Below are positions 48,551 through 57,465 of a stretch of 64,000 bases of DNA, one piece after another. The notes under the pieces are model-generated. The model was not told the origin of the DNA, did no database searches, and saw only the letters and a list, made by a program, of their open reading frames with translations. The stretch spans positions 62,001-126,000 of the forward strand of contig JANWVO010000054.1 of assembly GCA_025056865.1 (NCBI GenBank), in the 5' to 3' direction. The translations under genes and the position numbers were made by a program. Source of the stretch: Bryobacteraceae bacterium. GTDB lineage: Bacteria > Acidobacteriota > Terriglobia > Bryobacterales > Bryobacteraceae. The first letter of the stretch is position 1. Every line of letters starts with the position of its first letter.

Positions 48551-50698
48551 TCACTCCCACTCGGCGGGCTCGCCGGGGACGAATTCGATCCAGCCGTGCG
48601 GCGGCGCCGCTTCAAGCGGCAGCCCCTCGCGCCACAGAGACACCTGCAACTGCAACGGCGCGGCGGGATCGGCCTCGATGCTGGCCAGATCCACCGCGCA
48701 CTCGAAGATCCGCAGGTAGGCGCAGGACACGCGCGGCAATGCATGGCGAGAGCCGCGGCCCGTCATCGAGCTGAGGTGCGCCCCTTCGCGCGTGAGGGCG
48801 AAGCGGAACTCCGTCTCGGCGCTGGCCGCCCGCACGGTGAGGCGCAGCTCGAGCCCCGCCATGCCGCCGGGGATCGACTGCTGCATGTCCGCCCGCACAT
48901 ACAGGCGGCTGCCGTCGCTGCCGAAGCGGAGTTCGTGCAGCAGGGCGGAGCGGCCGTGCATCGCTCCCTGCCGCGTGTCCGGGCGGTAGACGCCAGCGCC
49001 GAGCCACTCGAAGTAGCTGGAGACCTCGCCGTCCACCACCGGCTCGATGAACCCGCACGGCGCCTGCTGCCAGGCTTCCACTGCGATCCGCGCGATGGGC
49101 CGCGACAGCGAAGCCGGCGGCGTCTTGCCCAGCGCGCGGTAAACCTGCGCCAGGTGGCTGCGGAAAAGCTGGTCGAACTCGGCGCGGTTCTCGCTGTGGT
49201 GATGCGGGCCGTACCACCAGCACCAGTCGCTGCCTTCGGCGATCAGCAGCTCCTGGTAGGCAAGCTGGCGGTCGGCCTCGCTCAGCGCCGCGCCTTCGGG
49301 GGATTTCGTCACGCGCTCATAGGTTTCGCGCGCTTCCAGCAGATACTCCCACGCGGTGTTGTCTTCTTCGTAGCCGATCCAGACCTCGAAATTCGCGTTG
49401 ATCCATGAGCCGGGATGGATGCGCGGAATCTCGGCTGCGGGCAGCTTCTCGAGCGCTTCGCTTACGGTGACGGCAGAGATCTGCGGGTCCTGCGAGATGA
49501 GCTGGTAGAGGGTCTTGAGGAAGGGCCGTCCACTGCGTTCGTAATACTCCCACGCGTTTTCGCCATCGAGAATAACAGGGATGAGCGCGTCCCGGCCTTC
49601 GCGGTGGACGGCGCGCGCGTTCTCCCGGATCCTCTCCAGGAAGTGGTGCGCCGCGGCGGCCGCATCCATGCGCGAGTACACGAACCCGATCAGGTCGCTG
49701 AGGAAGTGGTCGCGAAAGATCAGCTTCATTTCGCGCCCGCCCTGCCGCCACACGTAGGGGCGGCACGTTTCGCTGATCCCCGCCAGCCGGTTGAGCGTGG
49801 CGCCCAGCACGCCGTTGTCCGTGGCCATCCAGCGCACGCCGAGCCCGGCGGCCAGCGCGAGGACTTCGTCGGAAACGCCGCCTTCGCTCGGCCACATGCC
49901 GGCGGGCTCGACGCCCAGCTTCTGCCGCGCATACTCGAGCGCCGACTGCATCTGCACGCGCGCGTCTTCCGGATAGCGGAAACGGCGCGGCAGCGGCGCG
50001 CCTGGCTGCGAAACGCTGGCGATGTTGGAGTCGCACAGCAGCGGCAGGATCGGGTGGTAGAACGGAGTCACGGAGAGTTCAATCCGCCCGGCTGCGGCCA
50101 GCCGTTTGTAAGTGGGAATCACCAGCGCGCAGATCTGCTGTTCCTTGCGGCCGATGAGCTGCTGGTCGGCCACGGTGTAGTCCCGGCCCTTCGCCACGAG
50201 CGCGCGGACCTCGGCGTCGGTCTCGAGGAAGATCTCATCAAACCAGGCGAGTTGCGACAGCACCTGAAGGTCGCGCAGCCCGCCCGTGCCCATGCGGCGC
50301 GCCAGGGCGGGTGGATCGCCGGAATGGGCGCGCCACATTTCGTACAGCTCCTGATAACGCGGATAGCGGCCGATGACGCGGCCCGGGTTGGCCTGAAAGA
50401 AATACTTGAGGATGAACTCGACCTCGGCAGGCGTCAGCTCCTCGGCCGGTTTCAGCGCCAGCCGCAGGAAGGGATCGGCGGCGCGGCCCTCGGCGTACTC
50501 CTCGATCTGCACCAGCATCGAGGGAACGAGATTGAACGTCTGGCGGATCTTCGGAAACTCGTCGAGGATCGCCGCCATGCCGTAGTAGTCCTTGAGCGCA
50601 TGCATCCGCGTCCACGGAAGCTGGTACTCTCCCGTGGCCAGGTCCTTATAGAAAGGCTGGTGCATGTGCCAGACGAAGACGAGGTAGGTATGCGGCAT
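48551..50698 (-). CDS. Glycoside hydrolase family 57 protein
   Basis: A 715-residue cytosolic enzyme (no signal peptide) of the GH57 alpha-amylase/4-alpha-glucanotransferase/branching group. The N-terminal VFVWHMHQPFYKD is GH57 region 1; GMWPSEGGVSDEVLALA should carry the nucleophile Glu; VILDGENAWEYY carries the catalytic Asp. The last ~200 residues (from about 515) form a beta-rich C-terminal domain. It acts on alpha-glucans such as glycogen; which bond is unknown. ATG 50698 is coupled (ATGA) to the upstream propeller-phosphoesterase gene. Confidence 0.92.
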   Translation of the reverse strand: MPHTYLVFVWHMHQPFYKDLATGEYQLPWTRMHALKDYYGMAAILDEFPKIRQTFNLVPSMLVQIEEYAEGRAADPFLRLALKPAEELTPAEVEFILKYFFQANPGRVIGRYPRYQELYEMWRAHSGDPPALARRMGTGGLRDLQVLSQLAWFDEIFLETDAEVRALVAKGRDYTVADQQLIGRKEQQICALVIPTYKRLAAAGRIELSVTPFYHPILPLLCDSNIASVSQPGAPLPRRFRYPEDARVQMQSALEYARQKLGVEPAGMWPSEGGVSDEVLALAAGLGVRWMATDNGVLGATLNRLAGISETCRPYVWRQGGREMKLIFRDHFLSDLIGFVYSRMDAAAAAHHFLERIRENARAVHREGRDALIPVILDGENAWEYYERSGRPFLKTLYQLISQDPQISAVTVSEALEKLPAAEIPRIHPGSWINANFEVWIGYEEDNTAWEYLLEARETYERVTKSPEGAALSEADRQLAYQELLIAEGSDWCWWYGPHHHSENRAEFDQLFRSHLAQVYRALGKTPPASLSRPIARIAVEAWQQAPCGFIEPVVDGEVSSYFEWLGAGVYRPDTRQGAMHGRSALLHELRFGSDGSRLYVRADMQQSIPGGMAGLELRLTVRAASAETEFRFALTREGAHLSSMTGRGSRHALPRVSCAYLRIFECAVDLASIEADPAAPLQLQVSLWREGLPLEAAPPHGWIEFVPGEPAEWE

Positions 50699-53193
50699 CA
50701 GCGTCCCCAGTAGCTGCGCACGGGCGGCGGCGGATCGCCGCCGCGGAGCGCGCGCCACAGGATTTCGTTCATTTCGTCATCGTCGATGCGGTCGGCTTCG
50801 CTCAGGTCGAGCTTCGCCGAGCGGGCGGCCAGCGGCGAAGCCGCCGGGTTGCGCTCATCCAGCGGGATGCGCGGCTTCTCCGCCGTGTAGGGGCGCGGAT
50901 CCGGCTTCGCATGGAAGGCGTTCCACATCGGCCGCGCGGTGGCGTCGTGGATCGTCATCGGCCGCAGGCCGAGGATATGCTCCATTGTGCGAAGCATGCT
51001 GACGGTGTTGTACATGGTCGAGTCGATGCCGCGCCCGCGCGTGTAGGGCGAAAGCACGAACGCCGGCGCGCGGTGCGAGTCCACGTGATCGGAGCCGTTC
51101 TGCGCATCGTCCTCGAGCACGAAGATCGCCGTGGCAGGCCAGAATTTCGTTTTTGACACGGCTTCCACCAGCAGGCCCAGCGCATAGTCATTGTCCGCCA
51201 CGGCCGATTTCGGCGCGATCCTGCCCGGGGTGACGCCGGACGTGTGGTCATTGCCGAGGCGGATGGTCATGAAGCGCGGCATCTCGCCCCGGCGCTCGAA
51301 CTCAGCCAGGTCCCGGAGGAAGACCTTCACGCGCTCGACGTCCGGGTAGTCCATGTCGAAGCCGCGGAAGTCCATATTGGTATGCTGCGCCAGCGAAGGG
51401 TCGCGCACGGCGGCGATCTGGCGGCCAGAGGCCGGCGCCGGCGTGATGTTGGTCACCCACCAGCCGTAGTTGCGGAAGCTGAGCCCCGCCTGGAGCGCGT
51501 TGCTCCAGATGTAGCCTGCCGGAGGCAGGGCGGCGCGCTCGCCGCCCTCGTAGTCGTAATGGCGGCGGCGGGCCGCATAGGAGTTCGGCCACATGCGCTG
51601 CACATAGGCGGGCGCGATGGCAGCGCTGGACCAGTTGTGCCCGTCGGCGCTGACATCGGCGTTCACATAGAAGTTGTCGAGCAGGACGAATTCGCGGGCG
51701 AGCTTGTGGTGGTTCGGCGTGACCTCCTCGCCGAACAGGGTCAGCGAGGGATCGCCGTTGCCGATGCCCAGATCGCCAAGGATCTGGTCGTAGGTCCGGT
51801 TCTCCTTGACGACGTAGATGACGTGGCGGATAGGGCACTCGCTGCCGCCGCGCTCCAGCGGATGCCCCTTCGGCGGGGCAAGCAGGGCGCGCGTCCGCCG
51901 CCACGGGCTGTTTTCGAGCACCTGCGCGGTGTAGTCCGCCATCTTCTCCGCCGGCGGCTCATCGAGCAGCGTGGCGCTGCCGCGCTGGATGGCCGCCACG
52001 TACTGCACGGCCACATTGCCTTCGTGGACCACCGCGCGGCGCACCAGCGGATTCGGCCCTTCCGGGTTCGGATACGAGCGCGCGCCGCGGCCGTTGAGCA
52101 CGATCAGCCGGCCGCCAGGCAGCACGCGTGCCGCCAGCGGATACCATCCCACCGGCAGGAAGCCTTCCACCACGCTTCTGCGCCCGCTCAGGTCGACGCG
52201 CGCCACGGCATTGGCATCCGAGCAGACCACATAGAGCCGCTCCTCGTCCGGCGAAAGCGCCAGCGCGCTCGGCGTCATGCCGGCGATCTCGGGAAAATCG
52301 GGGAACAGCGCCACGCTGATCGACTCCACGCGCCGCAGCAGCCCCCCGGCGGTGAGGCCGAACACCTGGACGAGATTCGTGCCGGAAACGGCGACGAACA
52401 GCCGCGCCGTGTAGGGCAGCGGCTCCTCGCCCGCTTCGACCGGCACAGGCTTGAGCCGCCACACCATGTCCATGGGCTGAGGCCCGGTGGAATAGCGCGC
52501 CACCTCCTCGCCCGAGTCCGCATAGTGCTGCCGCAGCGTGCCGTCGCCCCAGCCCGTGACGAAGAAGCTCTTGCCGTCCGGGTGGAACAGGATGCGGTAG
52601 GGCCGGTGCGCTGTCTTCCACTGCTCGATCACCATGCCCGACTGCGGATTGATAACGAGGATCTGGTCGCGATGCAGCGCCGCCACGTAGAGAAGCCGGC
52701 CGTCGGGCGAGAGGGCTACGTCGCCCAGGAAGTCCGTGTGCCTGCGCTCTTTCTCTGCCACCACGGCGAATTCCCGCCGCCGCTCCAGCCGGCCCTCCGG
52801 CGAAAGGGCAAGCTCGTAAACCGCGGCGCGCGATCCGCCGCTGACGTAAAGAACGTTGCCGCCGGGCGCGAAGGCGAGGCCGAGCCATGCGTCCGGCAGC
52901 GTCACTTCGGAAACTTTGGCGAGCGTCGCCGGGTGGTGGATGCTCACCGTCGGGGGCAGATATCCGCCCTGAAGAATGGCGAGCCAGCGGCCATCCGGCG
53001 ACAGGGCGCTGGCCATGGGAAACGTGCTGAGCGGAATCTGCTGCCCTGCCGGGCGCAGCACCCAGCCCGAATTGAGCAGGAACCCGCCGCCCGGCAAGGG
53101 CCCCACCCGTTCCGGTTCGCCCTGCCAGGACACCAGCAAAGCGGCGGGGAGAAGCAGCAACGTGATGGCTGCGGCTCGTCGGGAGACTCTCAT
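50698..53193 (-). CDS. Secreted beta-propeller plus phosphoesterase-family protein (paralogue 2)
   Basis: An 831-residue exported protein. A signal peptide (RRAAAITLLLLPAALLVSW) is followed by a YncE-like propeller (SALSPDGRWLAILQGG, DVALSPDGRLLYVAALHRD, LALSPDEERLYVVCSDANAV) and a phosphoesterase domain at ~440-790 with VIYVVKENRTYDQILGDL, VTPNHHKLAREFVLLDNFYVN, VSADGHNWSS, FMTIRLGNDHTSGV and FVLEDDAQNGSDHVDSHR. It matches the layout and motifs of the protein at 31.8-34.5 kb. Overlaps with nadE upstream and GH57 downstream (both ATGA) place it in a tight three-gene unit. Natural substrate unknown. Confidence 0.87.
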   Translation of the reverse strand: MRVSRRAAAITLLLLPAALLVSWQGEPERVGPLPGGGFLLNSGWVLRPAGQQIPLSTFPMASALSPDGRWLAILQGGYLPPTVSIHHPATLAKVSEVTLPDAWLGLAFAPGGNVLYVSGGSRAAVYELALSPEGRLERRREFAVVAEKERRHTDFLGDVALSPDGRLLYVAALHRDQILVINPQSGMVIEQWKTAHRPYRILFHPDGKSFFVTGWGDGTLRQHYADSGEEVARYSTGPQPMDMVWRLKPVPVEAGEEPLPYTARLFVAVSGTNLVQVFGLTAGGLLRRVESISVALFPDFPEIAGMTPSALALSPDEERLYVVCSDANAVARVDLSGRRSVVEGFLPVGWYPLAARVLPGGRLIVLNGRGARSYPNPEGPNPLVRRAVVHEGNVAVQYVAAIQRGSATLLDEPPAEKMADYTAQVLENSPWRRTRALLAPPKGHPLERGGSECPIRHVIYVVKENRTYDQILGDLGIGNGDPSLTLFGEEVTPNHHKLAREFVLLDNFYVNADVSADGHNWSSAAIAPAYVQRMWPNSYAARRRHYDYEGGERAALPPAGYIWSNALQAGLSFRNYGWWVTNITPAPASGRQIAAVRDPSLAQHTNMDFRGFDMDYPDVERVKVFLRDLAEFERRGEMPRFMTIRLGNDHTSGVTPGRIAPKSAVADNDYALGLLVEAVSKTKFWPATAIFVLEDDAQNGSDHVDSHRAPAFVLSPYTRGRGIDSTMYNTVSMLRTMEHILGLRPMTIHDATARPMWNAFHAKPDPRPYTAEKPRIPLDERNPAASPLAARSAKLDLSEADRIDDDEMNEILWRALRGGDPPPPVRSYWGR

Positions 53194-54839
53194 TCGGAAA
53201 ACCTTTGCGCGATCGGATAGCGGCGGCCCATGCCGAAGGCCTTCGTGGTCACCTTCAGGCCCGGAGCCGCCTGCTGCCGCTTGTATTCGTTGCGGTCCAC
53301 CGTATTGATGATGCTGCGGACGAGCTCGAGCGGCTGCCGGAGTTCTGCGGCTATCTCGGCCGGCGACTTCAGCTCTTCGATGTACGCCTTCAGGATCGGG
53401 TCGAGGATCTCGTACTCGGGCAGGGAGTCGGAGTCCTTCTGGTTGGGGCGAAGCTCGGCCGAGGGCGGCTTGACAAAGACGTTTTCGGGGATCGTGCCGG
53501 GCCGGCGCGTGTTCACCAGCCGGGACAGCCTGTAGACCATCGTCTTCGGAACGTCGCTGATGACGGACAGCCCGCCCGCCATGTCGCCGTAAAGCGTGCA
53601 ATAGCCCATGGCGATTTCGCTCTTGTTGCCGGTGGTGAGCACGAGCGAGCCCCATTTGTTCGAAAGCGCCATCAGGACGAGCCCGCGCAGGCGGGACTGT
53701 ATGTTTTCTTCCGTGACGTCCGGAGGCGCGCCGCGGAAGACGGGCGCAAGCGTTTCGAGCACGGTGCGGTAGGCGGGCGTGATGGGGATCACTTCGAAGC
53801 GGATGCCGAGGTTCTGCGCCAGAGCGCGGGCGTCGGTGAGGCTGTGATCGGAAGAGAACGGGCCCGGCATGGAGACGCCGGTGACGTGGTCCGGCCCGAT
53901 GGCGTCCGTGGCGATGGCGGCCACCAGCGAAGAATCGATGCCGCCGCTCAGCCCAACCAGCACGCTGCGGAAGCCGCACTTGCGGATGTAGTCCCGCGTG
54001 CCAAGCACGAGCGCGTCATAGGCAGCCTCCAGCTCGTCGGCGTGCGTCTCGCGCAGATCGCCCTGGCCGGAGCGGACATCGAAGAAGATGATGTCCTCGC
54101 GGAAAGAGGGCGCGGCGGCGGCAACCCGTCCGTCGGCTGCGGCGACGAAGCTCGAGCCATCGAAGATGAGCTGATCGTTGCCGCCCACCATGTTCACGTA
54201 GACGTGCGGCCGCTGGTGCCGGTGCGCCATGGCGGAAAACATCTGGCGGCGCAGCGCGCGCTTGGTCATGTCATATGGCGAGCCGTTGATGGAAAGGATG
54301 ACCTCGGCGCCCTGCCGCACCAGCGATTCCACGGGGTCGCGGTCGTACAGGGGCCGCTCCCAGAACTGCTTGTCGTTCCACGCGTCCTCGCAGATGGTGA
54401 TGCCGAGCCGCAGGCCGCGGAAGCCGCAGACCGACTGCGAGGCGGCGGGCTGGAAATAGCGCCCCTCGTCGAACACGTCGTAGGTGGGCAGCAGCATCTT
54501 GGACTGCGTGAAGACGACGCGCCCGTTTTCGATCAACGCCGCCGAGTTGGCAGCCGGGCGGCGCGAGCCTTCCGGCGCCACGCCCACATACCCGACGACG
54601 AGCCCGCAGGAGAGGCCGGCGGCGGAAGCGGCAAGCTGCTCGAGGGCGGCGACGGAGCGCTCCCGGAAGGAGGCCTTCTCGAGCAGGTCGCGCGGGGGAT
54701 ATCCAGTAAGCGCGAGTTCCGGGAAGACGGCCAGATCCGCCCCGCCTGCGGCGGCGCGGCGGGCGAATTCCAGGATCAGCCCGGCGTTGCCCTCCAGGTC
54801 GCCGACGGTCGGGTTGATCTGGCAAAGAGCAATGCGCAT
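53190..54839 (-). CDS. nadE: Glutamine-dependent NAD+ synthetase
   Basis: A 549-residue two-domain cytosolic enzyme: residues ~1-265 are a nitrilase-type glutaminase with Glu in AVFPELALTGYPPRDLL, Lys in QSKMLLPTYDVFDEGRYF and Cys in LGITICEDAWND; the rest is the ATP-dependent synthetase with VLVGLSGGIDSSLVAAI and LVLTTGNKSEIAMGYCTLYGD. It amidates deamido-NAD to NAD using glutamine. ATG 54839 begins IALCQINPTVGDLEGN as in the family. TACAAT (54865-54860) could be the -10 box, without a clear -35. It is the first gene of the nadE-propeller-GH57 unit. Confidence 0.96.
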   Translation of the reverse strand: MRIALCQINPTVGDLEGNAGLILEFARRAAAGGADLAVFPELALTGYPPRDLLEKASFRERSVAALEQLAASAAGLSCGLVVGYVGVAPEGSRRPAANSAALIENGRVVFTQSKMLLPTYDVFDEGRYFQPAASQSVCGFRGLRLGITICEDAWNDKQFWERPLYDRDPVESLVRQGAEVILSINGSPYDMTKRALRRQMFSAMAHRHQRPHVYVNMVGGNDQLIFDGSSFVAAADGRVAAAAPSFREDIIFFDVRSGQGDLRETHADELEAAYDALVLGTRDYIRKCGFRSVLVGLSGGIDSSLVAAIATDAIGPDHVTGVSMPGPFSSDHSLTDARALAQNLGIRFEVIPITPAYRTVLETLAPVFRGAPPDVTEENIQSRLRGLVLMALSNKWGSLVLTTGNKSEIAMGYCTLYGDMAGGLSVISDVPKTMVYRLSRLVNTRRPGTIPENVFVKPPSAELRPNQKDSDSLPEYEILDPILKAYIEELKSPAEIAAELRQPLELVRSIINTVDRNEYKRQQAAPGLKVTTKAFGMGRRYPIAQRFSE

Positions 54840-54915
54840 AGTAGAGGGATAGATCTTTTATTGTACCCGCGCGGGGCTCCTGGGCCTGCGCGGCGCGTGG
54901 GGAGGTTGAAGCCGT

Positions 54916-55476
54916 ATGAGGAATTGCAGGGTGTTGCTGATGGCCGTGCTGATCGTGCTGGGAGTCAACGGCCAGGGGATCGGCGACGGGCCGGTGCCCG
55001 TGCCCTCGCGTCTGGTGAAGTATCTCGACCTGAACCGCGATCAGATGCTGGAGCTCGGGCGTCTCCAATTGGAATGGCAGCGCTATCTGGCCTCCAAGTC
55101 GCGCCGGGTGGCGCAGGTGGAGCGTGAAATCCGCGATGTGACGCTGGCTCCGGTTATTGACCCGTCCGCGCTGGGCGTGCGCTACATGGAGCTGGAGGCT
55201 ATCTGCCGCGAGGCGCGCGACACGGAGACGAAGATCCGGGACCGGGCGCGGAAACTGCTTACCGATGCGCAACGGACGAAGCTCGGCGCCCTGGAGCAGG
55301 CCTACCGTCTGCTACCGGAAATTGCAGAGGCGGACACATTCCTTCTGATCGATGCGCCGCTGCCGGGACTGAACCTTGGCCTGCTCGGATCGCAGGCGTC
55401 CCGCGACTATCCGGGCTGCCGGTTCCCGGCTGGACGGACCGCCTCGCCCGCCGCCGCCATGGATCCTGACATCTGA
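54916..55476 (+). CDS. Spy/LTXXQ-like periplasmic protein
   Basis: A 186-residue exported protein with a signal peptide (VLLMAVLIVLGVNGQ). Residues ~35-140 are helical and resemble the Spy/CpxP-type zinc-resistance-associated fold: YLDLNRDQMLELGRLQLEW near the start and RKLLTDAQRTKLGALEQAYR, an LTxxQ-like motif, near the end. Such proteins are ATP-independent periplasmic chaperones or metal/stress sensors, an inference for this gene. GGAGGT lies 9 bases before the ATG. It is divergent from nadE and 90 bases before the S55 peptidase gene. Confidence 0.75.
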   Translation: MRNCRVLLMAVLIVLGVNGQGIGDGPVPVPSRLVKYLDLNRDQMLELGRLQLEWQRYLASKSRRVAQVEREIRDVTLAPVIDPSALGVRYMELEAICREARDTETKIRDRARKLLTDAQRTKLGALEQAYRLLPEIAEADTFLLIDAPLPGLNLGLLGSQASRDYPGCRFPAGRTASPAAAMDPDI

Positions 55477-55566
55477 GCGGAACAGCAGGCCGTGCTGCTG
55501 CATCCAAGAAAAGTAACCGATAATTGAGTTAGAGCTGGAACAGGGCAGCACGGAAAGAGAGCTGGC

Positions 55567-57450
55567 ATGAAGATTCTCAGGGCGGCGCTATGCGTGTATG
55601 CCGCCGCGGCCTGTGCGGCGGCACAGGGAACCAACGGCAATGAGATGGCGGGCTTCCGCCACAGCCCGTACGGCGAAGCGCCCGCATGGCATGGGGAACC
55701 GCCCGCACGGCCGGCGGCGGGCCCGGTGGAGATCCTGAAAACCAGCGAGATCCGCCCCGGCATGAAGGGCGTAGCCTGGACCGTGTTCCAGGGCTCTCAC
55801 CCGGAGCCGGTTCCCGTCGAGATCATCGGCCTGTGGAAGAACGCGTGGGGGCCGCGCCAGGACGTGATTCTCGCCAAACTGGGCGGCAAGGCGGCCCAGA
55901 CCAATGTCGCGGGCGGCATGAGCGGCAGCCCGGTTTACGTCGACGGCAAGCTGGTGGGGGCCATTGCGCTGCGCATCAGCGTGTTCTCTCCGGACGCCAT
56001 CTGCGGCATCACGCCCATCGAGCAGATGCTCGAAATCAGCGCCATTGATGCTTCGCGCCCGCTCAACCAGAAGACACCCCAGACCATGATCGAGCGGGCG
56101 GAGCTCGTGCCGCCCGCATCGCTGCTCGGCGGCGGCGTGCGGCTGGTGCCCATCGAGACCCCGTTGGCCCTGGCGGGGTTCCATGAGTCCACGCTGCGCG
56201 ACTTCCGGCCCTTCTTCGAGCAGATGGGCGTCACCGCCGTGCACGGCGGCGCGGCGGGGGCCGTGTATGACCCGAAGCCCGCGCCCGGCTGGCAGAACGC
56301 GCTTCAGCCCGGCGAAGCGATTGCCGGCGTGCTGGTCAGCGGCGATATGACCGTCACCGGGCTGGGCACGGTCACCTACAACGACGGCAAACGCGTGCTC
56401 GGCTTCGGCCACAGCTTCTTCAATCTGGGGCCTGTAGACATGCCGATGGCGCGCGGCGAAGTGCTGATGGTGCTGAGCTCGCAGTTCCAGCCCAACAAGT
56501 TTGCCAACATGACCGAGATTGTCGGCGCGCTGCGCCAGGACCGCCATTCGGGCATCATGGGCGAGCTGGGCGCCGAGGCGCGGACCATTCCCGTATCGCT
56601 CAAGGTGCGCACGCAGCCGCTGCCCGGCGGGCCGGTGGAGGAAAAGAACTACCGCTTCAGCGTCTTCGTGCATCCGCGCTGGACGCCGTTCCTGATGATG
56701 CTCACCACGTACAACACGCTTCAGGACCTCAACTCGAGCGCCGCCGATGAAGCGACGTACCGGCTGGAGGGCACCGTGGAGTGCGAGGGGCTGGCGCCGC
56801 TGAAGCTTTCGACGATGATCGCCTCCGGCGCGGGCCCGATGCCCGCCCCCATGCAACTGGCCGCGTGGTGGGCCGACAAGTTCCAGCGCCTGTACCAGAG
56901 CCAGGACGGCGAGCCGCAGGTGAAGCGCGTCGAGGCGGTGCTCGAGATGCGCCCGCAGAAGCTGGAAGCGGTGATCGAGAGCGCCTGGCTGGACAGGTCG
57001 GAAGCCGCCCCCGGCGAGGAAGTCACTGCCCGCGTCGCGCTGCGGCCGTGGCGCGGAGAGCGCATCACGCAGGAGTTCCGTTTCCGTGTGCCCGCGAACC
57101 TGCCCCGCGGAGAACACCGCATCCTCATCAGCAACGCCGAGACGCTGAACCGTCCCCAGGCGATGGCGGGCATGATGAACCGCCAGCTCGGCCTCGCTCA
57201 GACTGCCTCGCTGCTGGCGCAGGAGCGCAGCAACGACCGGCTCTACATCTCGCTGGTCACCAGCAAGCCCACGGTCTATGTGGAAGACCAGCCGATGCGC
57301 GACGTGCCCGCCAGCGTGTTGGCGGCCATGCAGAGCCCGCGCGGCCCGCAGCGCGCACTGGCAATGCCGGAAACCGTGCTGCCGTTGGGCGAGATCCCGC
57401 TCGGCAGCCTGGTGAGCGGCAGCGCCATGCTCCGGCTGAAAGTCGAATAG
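55567..57450 (+). CDS. SpoIVB-type S55 serine peptidase domain protein, exported
   Basis: A 627-residue protein with a signal peptide (AALCVYAAAACAAAQ). The S55 peptidase domain spans ~55-310: IRPGMKGVAWTVFQG, then the nucleophile motif NVAGGMSGSPVYVDGKLVGAIA and VLGFGHSFFNLGPVDMPMA, where the conserved GFGH gives the His. The remaining ~310 residues are beta-rich and of unknown fold. In sporulating Firmicutes S55 peptidases cut SpoIVFA; here there is no sporulation context, so an envelope protease role is inferred. It is 15 bases before the propeller gene at 57.5 kb and probably co-transcribed. Confidence 0.88.
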   Translation: MKILRAALCVYAAAACAAAQGTNGNEMAGFRHSPYGEAPAWHGEPPARPAAGPVEILKTSEIRPGMKGVAWTVFQGSHPEPVPVEIIGLWKNAWGPRQDVILAKLGGKAAQTNVAGGMSGSPVYVDGKLVGAIALRISVFSPDAICGITPIEQMLEISAIDASRPLNQKTPQTMIERAELVPPASLLGGGVRLVPIETPLALAGFHESTLRDFRPFFEQMGVTAVHGGAAGAVYDPKPAPGWQNALQPGEAIAGVLVSGDMTVTGLGTVTYNDGKRVLGFGHSFFNLGPVDMPMARGEVLMVLSSQFQPNKFANMTEIVGALRQDRHSGIMGELGAEARTIPVSLKVRTQPLPGGPVEEKNYRFSVFVHPRWTPFLMMLTTYNTLQDLNSSAADEATYRLEGTVECEGLAPLKLSTMIASGAGPMPAPMQLAAWWADKFQRLYQSQDGEPQVKRVEAVLEMRPQKLEAVIESAWLDRSEAAPGEEVTARVALRPWRGERITQEFRFRVPANLPRGEHRILISNAETLNRPQAMAGMMNRQLGLAQTASLLAQERSNDRLYISLVTSKPTVYVEDQPMRDVPASVLAAMQSPRGPQRALAMPETVLPLGEIPLGSLVSGSAMLRLKVE

Positions 57451-57465
57451 GAAAACACCCGCCTT

